DNA of 45,046 nucleotides from Trichosphaerium sp. ATCC 40318 (GCA_038496445.1 JALMLS010000193.1:1-45046); one strand, 5' to 3'; positions 10,285 to 20,550 are shown, numbered from the stretch's first letter. Notes: generated by a model from the letters alone, not told the origin. Numbers and translations: made by a program.

Positions 10285-11045
10285 TACTGTACACGATTTG
10301 TCACTAATAAAAGTACTGCATTTACCAGCAATGAAAGGGTTTACGTGAGTAATGGCTGTACAATGCTTTAGTTGGACACTTTCATTGTACTCAACACTAG
10401 AGGATACTGTAGAGGCAATACGCAATTATGATGTAACAGTGCGATGTATTTTATTGTGAACTAGCTTTGAATAAAGTAGGATCTCACACGTGACCAAGAT
10501 CAAGTAGAGATAGGTTCTCCAATCTGGAGTGTTGTTTATGATCCAGAAGTTAGGGATCTACGTTCCTAGGCAAAGTCTCAGTAACATTTTTTTGCTCATG
10601 GCTATTCAAAACTTGAATGAAACAGACAATATAACAGGTTCACACGGTTTGTACTTGTTTCCATGTTTCTGTTGGTTGGTTCAGGTACGAAATTATCACA
10701 TGTTTTTAGTTTGTGACTGTTTTCTGACTTTGTTTGCAGCTATTACTATCAACTCTATATTTTTACATAAGTGTTGGTGAATACATGGATAGTGTTGGAA
10801 AAAGTTTGAGATAGCAATACTATTAGCGACTTTAGATTTACTGTTGATTTATGATTCGTCCGTTGTTTTAGTTTTGGTTTTTCTTCTTGCTCAAGTGTTT
10901 GTTGTTTTTTAAACTTGATGACAATTCGAAGCTGTTGGTGTTTATTCTACTTCCGGTAGTTGCAGTAGAATTGAGTATTTTATACCAGAGTCTTTTTTAC
11001 AATTTAGTGTATTTGAACAAAGAACTGTGAATATCGGGAAGTGTT
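10285..11045. other. Coding-like debris, no complete gene
   Basis: Contains fragments such as DQVEIGSPIWSVVYDPEVRD (about 10495-10555, plus) and a hydrophobic C-terminal-like stretch ending FLHKCW near 10780. They have no clear start and their frames disagree. They may be the true 3' exons of the upstream secreted gene or a decayed copy. The rest is T-rich with no gene seen. Confidence 0.35.
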
Positions 11046-11328
11046 TTATTCGTTACAAGAACAAGTAAAAGGTTTGTACTTGATCTCACCATCTTCTTGG
11101 TCAGCAACGACATAATCTTGTAGCCAAGACTCTAGCAATTGGTAAATATTGTATTTCAACTCCATGGTTTCTTGAATGTAACATTCCAAGCAATAATTGT
11201 CCTTGAGAATAACTCTGTCTGACTCGGAAATTGTTTTATTTGTTGGCCATCCTAAGAAAGAAGCACTCAAAAAACAAACAGTTTAAGGACTAAAACACCT
11301 CTGAGAACTTTGGCAAACATAAAAGAAT
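11046..11328 (-). CDS. Small two-exon hypothetical protein
   Basis: Exon 1 (about 11328-11307) encodes MFAKVLRG by joining across a short phase-1 intron (GTGTTT...TTTCTTAG) to a second exon ending at 11046. The C-terminal region has a CLEC motif, a helical stretch (MELKYNIYQLLESWLQDYV) and a C-x-C near the end (FTCSCNE). I recognise no family. The frame upstream of the ATG stays open for about 13 codons and includes four consecutive Cys, so the true start could be further upstream. The first exon is inferred from the frame and splice signals only. Confidence 0.35.
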
Positions 11329-11498
11329 GCTCTTCAGCATGAATCTTGTCTTGGCAACAACAACATCAAGGAAGCTGTTGGCACGTGATTAGAGGTTAAG
11401 CCGGCTATAAAAATCCGTAGTCTGATAAAGAAAAATGTTGACACTTTCACTTTTCTAAACTTTGTCAATACAAACTCAATCACCTGTCTCCGTTAATA

Positions 11499-13459
11499 AT
11501 GATGCTTCGGCTGGTGTTCTTTCTTATTGTTATTTTCGGAGTACATAATGGTAATTTAGTATTGTCGGTAAATGGTAAGGGCAATAAACTTCTAAAAACA
11601 ACCGTTTTTCTCGTTTAGAACGACGACCGACAAAGTCCGAGGACTTATATGTTTAGGCACATCTACGGAACACAAAGCAGTTCCGTATTTCTTTGGATAT
11701 GGTTCTAAAGTAGCTTTTGATGATTTTAACGCTTCAATTGTTATTCCACGTGATGGCGCTAATCTAACAGGTAAAATAAAGACGAAAAAATAGAAAATGA
11801 AAAAAAACACTTTAGTTAATTTTAGATAGGCACGATGAAACCGCCCTTTGAGTACAGAAAAAAACTTGTAAAACACGTGTTTTTTGGTTTTCCGAAAATG
11901 TGGAAAAAAAAGTCGAAGTGATACTGTTCACCACAAAGGGAGACAACTGAGTTATGGCGCTCAGTCGCTAGGCTTTGCCCCCAAACCCCCTAAAGGGGCT
12001 TTTTAAATAGTTCCTATGGCATACTATAGGATAAATAGTGTGCCGAATTTTTTTTGGACAAAATTCTACATATTTGGGCTTCCGGTTTTTTGCACTTTGT
12101 CGACGCAACGCTCTTAAGTTAATTAATAGCTTGCAGGAAAAGCTGTTTTTGCTGTCTTCCCGGAAGGTAGACGGTCATACAGGGATTGGGTATCACAAGG
12201 TATTGTCGGGATTGTAGAGTGGTATGATACAACAAGCGATATTCGCCTAGGCAATGCAAACTACATAAAAATGTATGGAGGTAAGAAAATGTAGAACAAG
12301 ATCAAAAAGTACACTCGCCTTTGTGCTGTCTTGTTATTCTAAAGCTTTTTTTTTAGATTCTTTAAAGGGAATAGGAGTTCCTATTTTGGGACAAAGAGGG
12401 TTTGATTCGATAACAGATAATACAACAGTTACTTTTAAGTTTGGAGAAAATGAGTGGTATAATCTTTATTCTAGTCCCTGGGCTATTGGTACTTATTGAA
12501 GCCAACTCTGAATGGTGACTCTTACTTCATTTTAGTCACACACGTGATTTTAGTAACAACAACTTTAGCTGCGTTGGCTGTAGTAGTCACAAGGTAAGTA
12601 ACATTTTTTAGCGTTCGAATACAATCTAAGTTTGCTGGTAGGTTTGTGCAGTTTATCATCCTCGATGGATACCGTGTATCAATCGCTAAAGTTGCCCTGA
12701 GCGTGGAGATACTTAGTAATATACTTAGATTGTTTTGGTGTATTCCTGACCCTTTCGGCTATTTATTTGTCGTACCTGGATGGTACTTTAAAGCTCATTG
12801 TTTTATTGAAACTTAAATATTAAGTCACGTGTAGGTATGAAGAAGTATTCACTGTTTATCACACCAGCTTTGCTGTAGTATCCAACCTACTTATCGTACT
12901 TTACTGGCACGAATCAATGGTCTCATTGAGCCTGGAAGCTACACCATACCTCCGAAAGTTTGCAATACCTTTCTATATTCTAGCTGGAGGTATAGTACTA
13001 GTTGAGACTACCTTTGCTGCGATAAGAATCGCACTATTCACTAGGGCGAACTTTGATGCTCTTAACTTTGTTAATGCCGGATTCTATGCTGCAATTAACA
13101 CCTTGTTGATGATGTACCTAATCATTATCTCATATAAACTCTGGAAAAGACTTAGAAGTATATCAGATAATGGAGAAACAAATGCTATAATTTCAAGACA
13201 TTTTACACGTGTTACAGCAACTATAATCATTTTGTACTTACTTGGAGCAGGGGCAGTGATATGGTTAGCTTTGCCAGCGCCAAAGGATGACCCTCTAGGG
13301 AAACTACTATTCTGGCTATATATGTTTTGTTGCTTTAATTCTTTGTCTATTGTTCAGGCAGTTAGTTTTGTTCCTTCACGAATGTCAAAACCGTCATATG
13401 ACAGCAACAAACAATATCTATCAAATGTGTCATCGGTTACCCGTGCAACAAGACAATAA
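11499..13459 (+). CDS. PA-domain, seven-helix membrane protein (receptor-like)
   Basis: Seven exons with consistent phases: 11499-11574, 11636-11770, 12137-12280, 12357-12488, 12536-12593, 12642-12782 and 12835-13459. Signal peptide MMLRLVFFLIVIFGV. The extracellular half looks like a protease-associated (PA)-type fold: GKAVFAVFPEG, then a stretch centred on GIVGIVEW, then IGVPILGQ. After PWAI come about seven hydrophobic helices, including VILVTTTLAALAVVV, a helix with EILSNILRLFW, FAIPFYILAGGIVLVETTFA, INTLLMMYLIIISY, TIIILYLLGAGAVIWLAL and LLFWLYMFCCFNSLSIV. The helical half recalls THH1/TOM1/TOM3-like 7TM proteins; this is an impression, not a search. A surface receptor or vesicle protein is inferred. 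Introns hold CACGTG, and intron 2 (11771-12136) is unusually long. Confidence 0.72.
11771..12136 (+). other. Oversized intron with GC-rich hairpin insert
   Basis: At 366 nt this intron is several times longer than its neighbours. It contains a C-rich/G-rich stem (CCCCCTAAAGGGGC, near 11985) and a second stem CCTATggcatacTATAGG near 12013-12030. This composition is unlike the surrounding AT-rich introns and suggests inserted DNA, such as a small non-autonomous element. I found no clear terminal inverted repeat or target-site duplication. Confidence 0.35.
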
Positions 13460-13697
13460 ATGAACTTAAGCCAAAGCAAACTTCTACACATGGATATTAA
13501 TGAACTTTTTATTTAAATACTTTTTCTAGAATGAGAACTCAATACACTTTAAATAGGTTAGCCTAAGCAAACTTGTGAACTACACCAAGGGCTTGTAGGT
13601 TGTTGAGTGTCATGGATGTAGATTTAGTGTTAATTTTTATTTGCATCCATAAGAATCAAATCAGTGTAACTTGTTTTGAATACGCTAGCGCATTCAG

Positions 13698-14610
13698 CTA
13701 CCAATAACTTAAATTATAGTGCTCCATCAATTCTCCATCCTTACGCCATTCTTTGTATTCTCCTGTTTTACGTCCATTTACAAGATAAAAGTGCTTATAC
13801 AAATTACCGTTATCATGCCACATTTTATACTCTCCTTCCAATACATCATTTTTATTCTGACACTTCTCCTTGAGTTGACCATTTTTGTACCAACTCTGAT
13901 ACATTCCATCTAGTACACCGTTTACATAAAACTTCTGTTCCAATAATTCTCCTGTTTCATACCATGTCTTGGACTCACCTTCATACTTATCATTAACAAA
14001 ATGATGCACCTCTTGTAATTGACCATTTGGATACCACTTCTTGAACTCTCCGTCTCGCTTACCATTGACATATTGACCATGAATTTTACTATCATCCTTA
14101 TGCCGTTCTTTATATTCTCCATGCTCTTTGCCATTGACATAATGACAATGTAGCATCAAGTTACCTTGACATCGGAACCATCTCATGTCATCCCATTCTT
14201 TCCACTCTCCATCACGTTTACCATCAACATAATGTCCAAGCTTGCACAATTGACAGAGAAAAGTACCATCAAAATAATACAGCTTTTGAAAACTATCACC
14301 ATACCACAGTTTATACACTCCATCACGTTTTCCGTGTTTCCAATGAAGTTCTTGTGTTTTTTCTTTGTGCTCTTGTATCCATTTCCCGTGTCTGTTTAAC
14401 TCTGTATCAAACCTAGTCATCGCTGTGTGTTTTGATAGCAATGGCCATAATTCATACACTACATGGTCTAAATCCATGATATCCAGCTGTATTTCCACTG
14501 GTAGACGTAAAAAGACGTTACACCCCGAGTTTGATGACTTTAAAAAGGAAATTAGTATTTTAGTCATATCTACTCTGTACCGCAATCGATACCTTGTGTT
14601 TTAATGCCAT
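13698..14610 (-). CDS. F-box-like protein with YwqK/MORN-variant repeats
   Basis: Exon 1 (14610-14593) encodes MALKHK. A phase-0 intron (GTATCG...TTTTTAAAG) precedes exon 2 (14537-13698). The F-box-like segment is LPVEIQLDIMDLDHVVY, then a run ending HGKW. About eight or nine degenerate YwqK/MORN-variant units of 22-26 aa follow, for example WYPNGQLQEV, WYETGELLEQ, WYKNGQLKEK and WHDNGNLYKH, linked by YVNGKRDGEFK-type turns. The gene shares its intron position with the gene at 1142-1942, so the two are paralogues. It is divergent from the F-box/Ig-like gene at 15.6 kb. Antisense frames over the repeats are shadows. Confidence 0.8.
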
Positions 14611-15591
14611 CTTGTTGTTATACTGCAGGTTGAATCAATGCGTGGTTTATTAGGTCTTTTCGACAATTACAAAAGGGTACAAATGATAAAAAATTATTGT
14701 GGGATGTGGTTCACTGAAGTATAGAGTTTACGCTAGACAGTTGAGTAGAGCTAGATTACGTAAGCATTCCACAATGCTTAGCAGCTTTAAAACGTGCTGT
14801 TAAATGAGGATATGGAGTGTGAAAGCGTAAAAATATGTTGTGAGCGTGAAAAAAATTATTTACTAAAAAGACAAGATAGAGATGGCAGAAATACAACCCA
14901 GGCAGGTTACGGACGGAAACGCAAAAGGCCCGACGGTCCGCGGTCACAAAATCTCAGAACCTTCCATCTATTGACCTACTCACTGTGCATGTGATATCCC
15001 ATCGTTTTTTTTTCATAAGCCTAAAATAATTCAGTTTAGAAACTATTATTTCGCAGCTTAATGCTCGTAGGTAAGGGTTTATAGGAGTTAACCATTCGCA
15101 TTCGGGGCATTAAAGCAATGGGAGGTTGTTCTGTACACATATATCTTCGTTGGCAACCTATTGGAATAGATAACACCATATGATTATTAAGGTGATGTAT
15201 TCTCTTGGCCCAACAACAACAAAGACTATATTGCGTTGTGGCAATATGTTTAGCTGTACCTAAACTTCATACTAGCACATTAAACAATTAATCAAGAAGG
15301 GTTTGCATGTTGATTATAGAGCTTGTAGCACCTTAACATCGTAGCCACTCATCACAGTTGTGCCTACATCTGGAGGTGCTGTTAGCGCTGTTTAAAGTCA
15401 CGAATAGACAGTCAACCAATAGCCCCTTCGGTACGACCTCGCAGCAAAGGGGATCTCGCCTTTGTAGCAGTGGTTGAATAGTGCTACACTGATACAAGTA
15501 GAAGACTTTGATGTACCACCTTCAGTGAACCGCTGTTGTCAGTTTGTTTCTAAACTCTGTCGTTTAAACGAGCTTGCATCTTGGCTTCAAA
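14611..15591. other. Divergent intergenic region, no gene
   Basis: About 980 bp between the starts of two F-box-type genes. I see no ORF with support. A minus-strand fragment near 15400-15480 (LFNHCYKGEIPFAARSY) faintly recalls an ankyrin repeat, but it is too short to call. Confidence 0.35.
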
Positions 15592-16512
15592 ATGACTACT
15601 AAACGGCACATAACTATGTACCCGTCAAGCAAAGATGACACAAGCCTGTTTTCTTTGCCAATAGAGATACTTACCAATATTATTATCTGTAATGAACTCA
15701 CGTGGCAAGATTTAGCTTCTTTACAACAATCAAGCCATTATCTATGCGAAATAATACGAAATAACTCGGATTACATTTATCGACACCTGTACATTCAGAA
15801 ATGGGGTTCTGAAGCTCAAGAAATCGATTTTGCTGTCCATCAAAGCACTGCAGGTGCTATTAAGTTCCAACAAAGCCTGGGAATTACGGTGCCAGAGACC
15901 TCGTATAATCTCAACGCTATCACGTGGAAAGAAAAGTATCGAAACAAACTTATTCCAAATATCATCTCAGAGTTGGGTTGTAACTCCAAGCATGTTCATT
16001 TAGGACAGACAGTAACATTCACAATTACACTGGAGAATGTTGGTCACACAACAGAGCATGTATACCTCGGTTATGGAGCAAATCTTGGTGAATGTCATCT
16101 CATCAACAGTGGTGGAGCTATCTATATTTGGAACCCTCAAGTCAAAGGTGCACATGAGTTTCTCCACAACATCAGGACAAGTCGCTACAATCCTGATTTT
16201 CTGAAACCGTTGTTTCACTTTGACGCCAAATTGAATCCAGGAGATAAGCACACTTTTGAAATACCTATGCTGTTTCAAACAGCTAAAATCCAAACATTAC
16301 TCGGAGCAATACTATATGATTTGGTTCCAGGTGCCTTATCTCTTCAAGGAAGACTTTATGACGTTTGTATAGCCTGCCATAAAACACCAGATGTGTTTCC
16401 TCTTCAAGTATTTGCCATAGTCAGCACTCGAAAGGAAAGACACGTTCACAGTCACTGTTCAGTTGTTACGAGCAATGTTTTAAATCTTACAATGTACAAG
16501 TTATCCAAATAA
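15592..16512 (+). CDS. F-box protein with C-terminal Ig-like beta-sandwich
   Basis: Single exon. The start is the first ATG (MTTKRHITMYPS), 18 nt inside the longer open frame. A clear F-box is at residues about 20-65 (LFSLPIEILTNIIICNELTW, QDLASLQQSSHYLCEIIRNN), followed by the common post-F-box helix (YIYRHLYIQKW). From about residue 125, alternating beta strands such as HLGQTVTFTITLENVGHTTE and LNPGDKHTFEIPM suggest an Ig-like/CARDB-like fold that could hold a substrate. The protein probably acts as an SCF adaptor; the ligand is unknown. There are no introns, unlike neighbouring conserved genes. Confidence 0.75.
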   Translation: MTTKRHITMYPSSKDDTSLFSLPIEILTNIIICNELTWQDLASLQQSSHYLCEIIRNNSDYIYRHLYIQKWGSEAQEIDFAVHQSTAGAIKFQQSLGITVPETSYNLNAITWKEKYRNKLIPNIISELGCNSKHVHLGQTVTFTITLENVGHTTEHVYLGYGANLGECHLINSGGAIYIWNPQVKGAHEFLHNIRTSRYNPDFLKPLFHFDAKLNPGDKHTFEIPMLFQTAKIQTLLGAILYDLVPGALSLQGRLYDVCIACHKTPDVFPLQVFAIVSTRKERHVHSHCSVVTSNVLNLTMYKLSK

Positions 16513-17077
16513 ACCAGTTTAACCACGCACATGTTCCACGTGATTATAATGGTTCAAAAGATTTGAATATGGGACACGAACATAAGTGGGTAGAGGGGCC
16601 TTCGCTGTTGATTAACATTGTAAGTTTATAATAGTCAGACAGTGATTTTCAATAGTGGTCGGTTCAAAACAAAAAAAAAAGCGAAAACTGTAGTGAAGTA
16701 AATGACTTCAAACGAGTTTGCTTAATATCAGTTATAACTTTCCTCTGCAAATAACAATTTTGGATTGGGTTTGTTAAATCACGTATTTAACTTCCGTCCA
16801 ATCTACCCGCGGGTTGATCCAAGCAATGACGGAGGTTCAACCGGAGTTACTGCAAGATCGTTCTCTCCTCGTGTTCTCGCCACTTACCAAAAATAGTATT
16901 CCACGTGTTTTGAAATGCTTGGATTTGCGAGAAATTGTTCGATCTAAGGCGCTAAAAGACTAACACTGCTGAGACAGCCTTCAGCAATTGCAGTTCAAAG
17001 ACTGTTACTACAAAATTGACTTGAAGTACTTAAGTACTAGAGTCATTTCACAAAGGGTAAAAAGATAGAGCAGTGGT

Positions 17078-17926
17078 ATGGAAACTAATTCCCATAAGCT
17101 TCGCAGTATTGAAGTCGAGAGCATCGATCAAATCAAAACCCTTGCCAGGAGTCCTTTACATAATACAGAGATTTCTTTGTTTAGCTTGAAAGACACGTTA
17201 ACAGACAGTCACTTGCGTTTACTGTCAGGTGTACATACTATCGACTTGTTGTACTGTAAGAAACTAACAGACAAGGGCGTACAGGCATTGGCTGGTGTAC
17301 ACACTATTTCTTTAGCATTTACCAATGTAACTGATGAAGGCGTCAAGGCATTGGCAGGTGTACATAAAATTGATTTAGCTTTTACTGGAGTCACAGATGA
17401 AGGTATTTCTGCATTGGCAGGCGTACATACTATTGATTTGTCTGGTTGCAAATTGATAACTAGTAAGGGTATTAAGCCACTGGCAGGCGTACACACTATT
17501 ACCTTAACTGGGTGTGAACTTATAACAGATGATGGTGTCAAGGCGTTGGCAGGAGTACACACTATCAACTTGCATTACTGCAAATCTATAACGGATGAAA
17601 GTGCCATGGCATTGGCAGGTGTACATTCTATTAATTTATCATGTACATCAGTTACAGACGAAGGTTTAAAGGCATTAGCAGGGGTACACACTATTGAACT
17701 AGCGTTGACAACAATAACAGATGAGGGTATCACGGCATTGGCAGGTGTACATACTATTAATTTATCGTGTACATCAGTGACAGATAAAGGTTTGAAGGCA
17801 TTGGTAGGGGTACACACTATCAACTTGACGTTTTGCAGTGAAATTACAGAGGATGGTATCAAGGCATTGGTGGGCGTACACAATTGCACACGAGATGACA
17901 AGACACACCCTTGGAGTTCATTGTGA
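17078..17926 (+). CDS. Leucine-rich-repeat protein (F-box lost)
   Basis: Single-exon 282-aa ORF made almost wholly of about ten LRR units of 21-22 aa with the frame LAGVHTIxL-x-C-x-xITDxGIKA. It resembles cysteine-containing and GALA-type LRRs. The last unit decays into LVGVHNCTRDDKTHPWSS, so the C-terminus looks truncated. The DNA repeats are similar enough (GGTGTACATACTATT recurs) that the antisense strand also stays open. Upstream, in the same frame, lies a stop-broken F-box. Expression as an LRR-only protein is possible; it would lack the ubiquitin-ligase link. It is paralogous to the intact gene at 4.3-5.2 kb. Confidence 0.7.
   Translation: METNSHKLRSIEVESIDQIKTLARSPLHNTEISLFSLKDTLTDSHLRLLSGVHTIDLLYCKKLTDKGVQALAGVHTISLAFTNVTDEGVKALAGVHKIDLAFTGVTDEGISALAGVHTIDLSGCKLITSKGIKPLAGVHTITLTGCELITDDGVKALAGVHTINLHYCKSITDESAMALAGVHSINLSCTSVTDEGLKALAGVHTIELALTTITDEGITALAGVHTINLSCTSVTDKGLKALVGVHTINLTFCSEITEDGIKALVGVHNCTRDDKTHPWSSL
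17170..17890 (+). repeat. 63-66 bp tandem coding repeat (LRR units)
   Basis: About ten tandem units, each containing a near-copy of GCAGGTGTACATACTATT, correspond to the LRRs. They have no non-repeat spacers, so this is not a CRISPR-like array. Confidence 0.75.
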
Positions 17927-18642
17927 CCAGACAAATCAATTTATCAAAATCAGTAAATTAACCCACAAATAAAACACATCCAGTTAAAACAGCTTATCAT
18001 ACAACAGCGCTAAACAATGTTGAGACAAGGTAATATTTTGTAAGTAAAGCTATCTGCTGTTTCCATTGGCTCATGACTTGCAGTTGGGCCCATTTTTCAT
18101 TTTTATTTTTGCACGTGCAAAAAGCTACGTAGATTAAAGGTGTTTGTAATTATCCGCATTTGTTTGCAAATTATGCAAGTGGGACAACGAATGCAAGCAA
18201 ATAGAGGGTAGTTCGCTTTCTGTCGGGACAAGAACCCGACCTTCGCTTATCCTTACATATAAATTCTTACACTGCCAGTTTTGCTCGCACTACGTCAGCG
18301 CAGAAGAAGATTACACGTTGGTTTCTAACTGTTCACTGAACGTTTTTCAACCCCGCGTATTGATTACTGAAAACGACTTGTTTTTGGACTTAAATTCTGT
18401 GAAGTTATTAATAGATATCCAGACTAACTAGCGTTTGAGTTGAACAGCGTTTTATTATTACCTTTATAAAGCTGTATACTATTATTGCAGCAGAATGGGC
18501 TACAGATGGCATCCCTCAAATTGTTTATGGGTTATGACTTGTTGCGCATGTTTACCCATGTACGAGACGTTTTAAATGATAATTAAGCGGTTTATTGCTT
18601 TTTTTTGTCTCAAAATGCTAAAACGAGGTTTAAACTTTAAAA
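17927..18642. other. Convergent intergenic region with 18-bp palindrome
   Basis: No gene is supported. The perfect 18-bp palindrome TTTTTGCACGTGCAAAAA sits at 18106-18123 with the recurrent CACGTG core at its centre. Confidence 0.5.
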
Positions 18643-18940
18643 CTAATGCTCACGTAGTGCGTCAATACTTAAAGTGATTATATTCATAGTTCCAGTCTCT
18701 TTGGCGATATTTTTATCGTGTACTCTCATAGCAATATTCTTTATACCGTTTAACTTAGTGTACGTATATCCTGGACGCGAATAAAGACGAATAGCATAAA
18801 AAAGAACAAAACTCAACCTTATTCGTCGTATTACTGCTTTTTTCTCTAAATGACCGCCTAGAATGACTGTATGGAGTCTTATATTCACAAAAAAAATAGG
18901 AATAAACCTAAAAATACTCACCTTCTTGTACGTCACGCAT
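18643..18940 (-). CDS. Small protein, possibly Alba-like nucleic-acid binder
   Basis: Two-exon model: 18940-18922 (MRDVQE) and 18857-18643, joined by a phase-1 intron (GTGAGT...ATTCTAG). The product is about 77 aa. The order RRIRLSFVLFYAIRL, then KLNGIKNIAMRV, then TMNIITLSIDAL resembles the strand-helix-strand order of eukaryotic Alba proteins (FYVNLA, LSALGMAI...V, KIMTSTVDI). The match is by eye and weak, so the assignment is tentative. Its start is about 60 bp from the first visible exon of a plus-strand membrane gene, so they may share a divergent promoter. Confidence 0.35.
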
Positions 18941-19003
18941 AATCTACCATAAAAAGAAAGTTCGTTCCGCCTGCTCGATATCACTGACTTTTTTTGGCTC
19001 TAG

Positions 19004-19723
19004 AATCCTACCTCTTGGATTTGTTCTTTGGGTACCAATGGTAATAGTAGGATCATTATTATTTGGTCTTGGATATGGAGTGTTTAAGCCTATAGAAGTC
19101 ACGTGGGTAGGTAGAATGACATCTGAAAATCACGAATACAAAAAAACAATTTATTTCGATTTCATTGGTTCTTATGGTCTTCGATTCTAGGATAAAAGTA
19201 ACAATCCAGTTCTTGGATATTGGGGAATCATAAAAGGAACATATCACATGATTAGGATATTTACAAAATACATTGCGGTAGGATACTTTAAGAAAATGAA
19301 AAAACTAAGAAATACTTCATTACCAGCTGGTGTACGTTTCTCCATCTCTTTCTTCATATTAACCAAACTGAGTTACAACTTTATCCTAATAAAACCATAA
19401 AAGAATTTTTGTTTTAACATTATCACGTGATTGGTTTCACTCAAAACCAAAAACTGTTCTAACTTTATTCTTAGAAAAAGCCGTTTGACATCAAGATATA
19501 TCGTACGTAACGAAAACTTACCATCTTTTAAACTAACTTCTTGTTTTAAACAGAGATTTTCTTCTGCTTATTAACTTCACTATGGACATTGATATTCTGC
19601 TTCATCTGTATTCTTATTGGGTACATAGTTAAGTTCGTACCAGGTGTTGTACGTATTACCCAAAAAATCATTGTTGTGCTTTCTTTAAAGAAGGACCAAA
19701 AGTGGTTCGACAGCCTGGGGTAG
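19004..19723 (+). CDS. Membrane protein of a plant/protist uncharacterised family
   Basis: The 5' end is unresolved. The first visible exon begins after a CTAG at 19003 or at ATG 19038 (MVIVGSLLFGLGYGVFKPI). Further exons give NNPVLGYWGIIKGTYHMIRI, then KKMKKLRNTSLPA, then KPFDIKIY, then a C-terminal hydrophobic segment (LWTLIFCFICILIGYIV) and WFDSLG with TAG at 19721. The order of hydrophobic segments, GxxKPI turn, aromatic helix, charged LR segment, PFDI and terminal helices recalls an uncharacterised plant and protist membrane family; this is from memory, not a search. The intron before KPFDI contains ATCACGTGAT. Confidence 0.5.
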
Positions 19724-19860
19724 AAACCTCAACTAGACCCTCCTGAAAAGGATATTTGATGTTTTTCGTTTATTGATGTTGCCATGCTAACGTATGCTAG
19801 TGTAAATCATACTACTTCCTGTGGAAATTTTTTATCCATGAAACTGGTTGTGTTCTGAAA

Positions 19861-20550
19861 ATGCTCCTGCTTATCCCCTTTATTCTTGCAAACATACTAC
19901 TTATTCCATTTGCTGCTGCTGCTACTCCTTTCGTCGCATTATCGGCTGTTTATCCAGCATTGGCAGTGGGTACGTACTTTGATTTCGTCGACATTGGTTT
20001 TTTCAAGCGTTTTTAATTTTAATTTTTTTTTCCCACTTACTCTTGCTTAGTCCCTGTTACATACACTTATGGTTTGGTTATGGGATTGTATTTCCCATTT
20101 TCTACAATAGCGTTTTATGATAAAGAAACGAACAGTTACATATTTGGGGGCGGTTACACATGCTTCAAATGCTGGAGAGTAGGTTACAAGGCAAAGAAAA
20201 AAAAAATGAAGCAAAAGAAACGTGCAAGAAAAGGTGGTGCAAGACCAGCTCCAGTACCAAGACCAACACCAACACCGACGCAAGCTCCACCACCACCAAA
20301 GCTGAAAAAGAAAAAAGTTGTACAGAACCAAGGTGCCCCTGTAGAAGAACTTGGTGCCGGTATGGCCGCACCTAATACAGGTGCATCTGCTTCGACTCCT
20401 GCTACTACTACAGCTCCGAAAACAAATAACGCAGCTGACGGTGCTGGAAACGTTAATGTGGATGATAGTAGCACTGCATCAAGCAAATCTTTCAAGGTGA
20501 AAAAACCAAACAAGTATGCAGTGAGTATTTCAGAGAGTTGTTCAATGTAG
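19861..20550 (+). CDS. Membrane protein with basic, Pro/Thr-rich tail
   Basis: Exon 1 (19861-19969) and exon 2 (20051-20550) join in phase 1. The N-terminus is strongly hydrophobic (MLLLIPFILANILLIPFAAA), followed by VTYTYGLVMGLYFP. A loop with a CFKC pair follows (GGGYTCFKCWRVGYK). From about residue 88 the chain is very basic (KAKKKKMKQKKRARK), then Pro-rich (PAPVPRPTPTPTQAPPPP), then Ala/Thr/Asn-rich, ending ESCSM. It has two or three membrane segments plus a disordered cytosolic tail. The first part loosely resembles the upstream neighbour, suggesting related membrane genes in tandem. No function is known. Confidence 0.65.

Larger units (their letters stand above)
16826..17926 (+). pseudogene. 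F-box/LRR gene with F-box half broken by stops
   Basis: The frame from ATG 16826 reads an F-box-like start (SIPRVLKCLDLREIVRSKA), then meets TAA at 16961 and TGA at 16970. It continues as post-F-box sequence (QLQFKDCYYKIDLKYL), meets TAG at 17066, and then runs open from ATG 17078 to 17926 in the same frame. The three stops therefore split one ancestral F-box/LRR gene. The 17078-17926 part could still yield a 282-aa LRR protein and is listed separately. Confidence 0.6.

Noticed and set aside
13676-14604. Plus-strand ORFs opposite the second YwqK-type gene
   Set aside because: Antisense to a strongly supported gene; no domain of their own.
16830-16860. tRNA T-arm-like GGTTCAACC
   Set aside because: The flanking bases do not form a T-stem and no acceptor or anticodon stem was found. 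No tRNA could be supported anywhere in the window.
17209-17934. Two 119-codon minus-strand ORFs repeating IVCTPANA
   Set aside because: They are the exact antisense of the LRR repeat; the regular repeat keeps the opposite frame open. The plus strand reads as clear LRRs.
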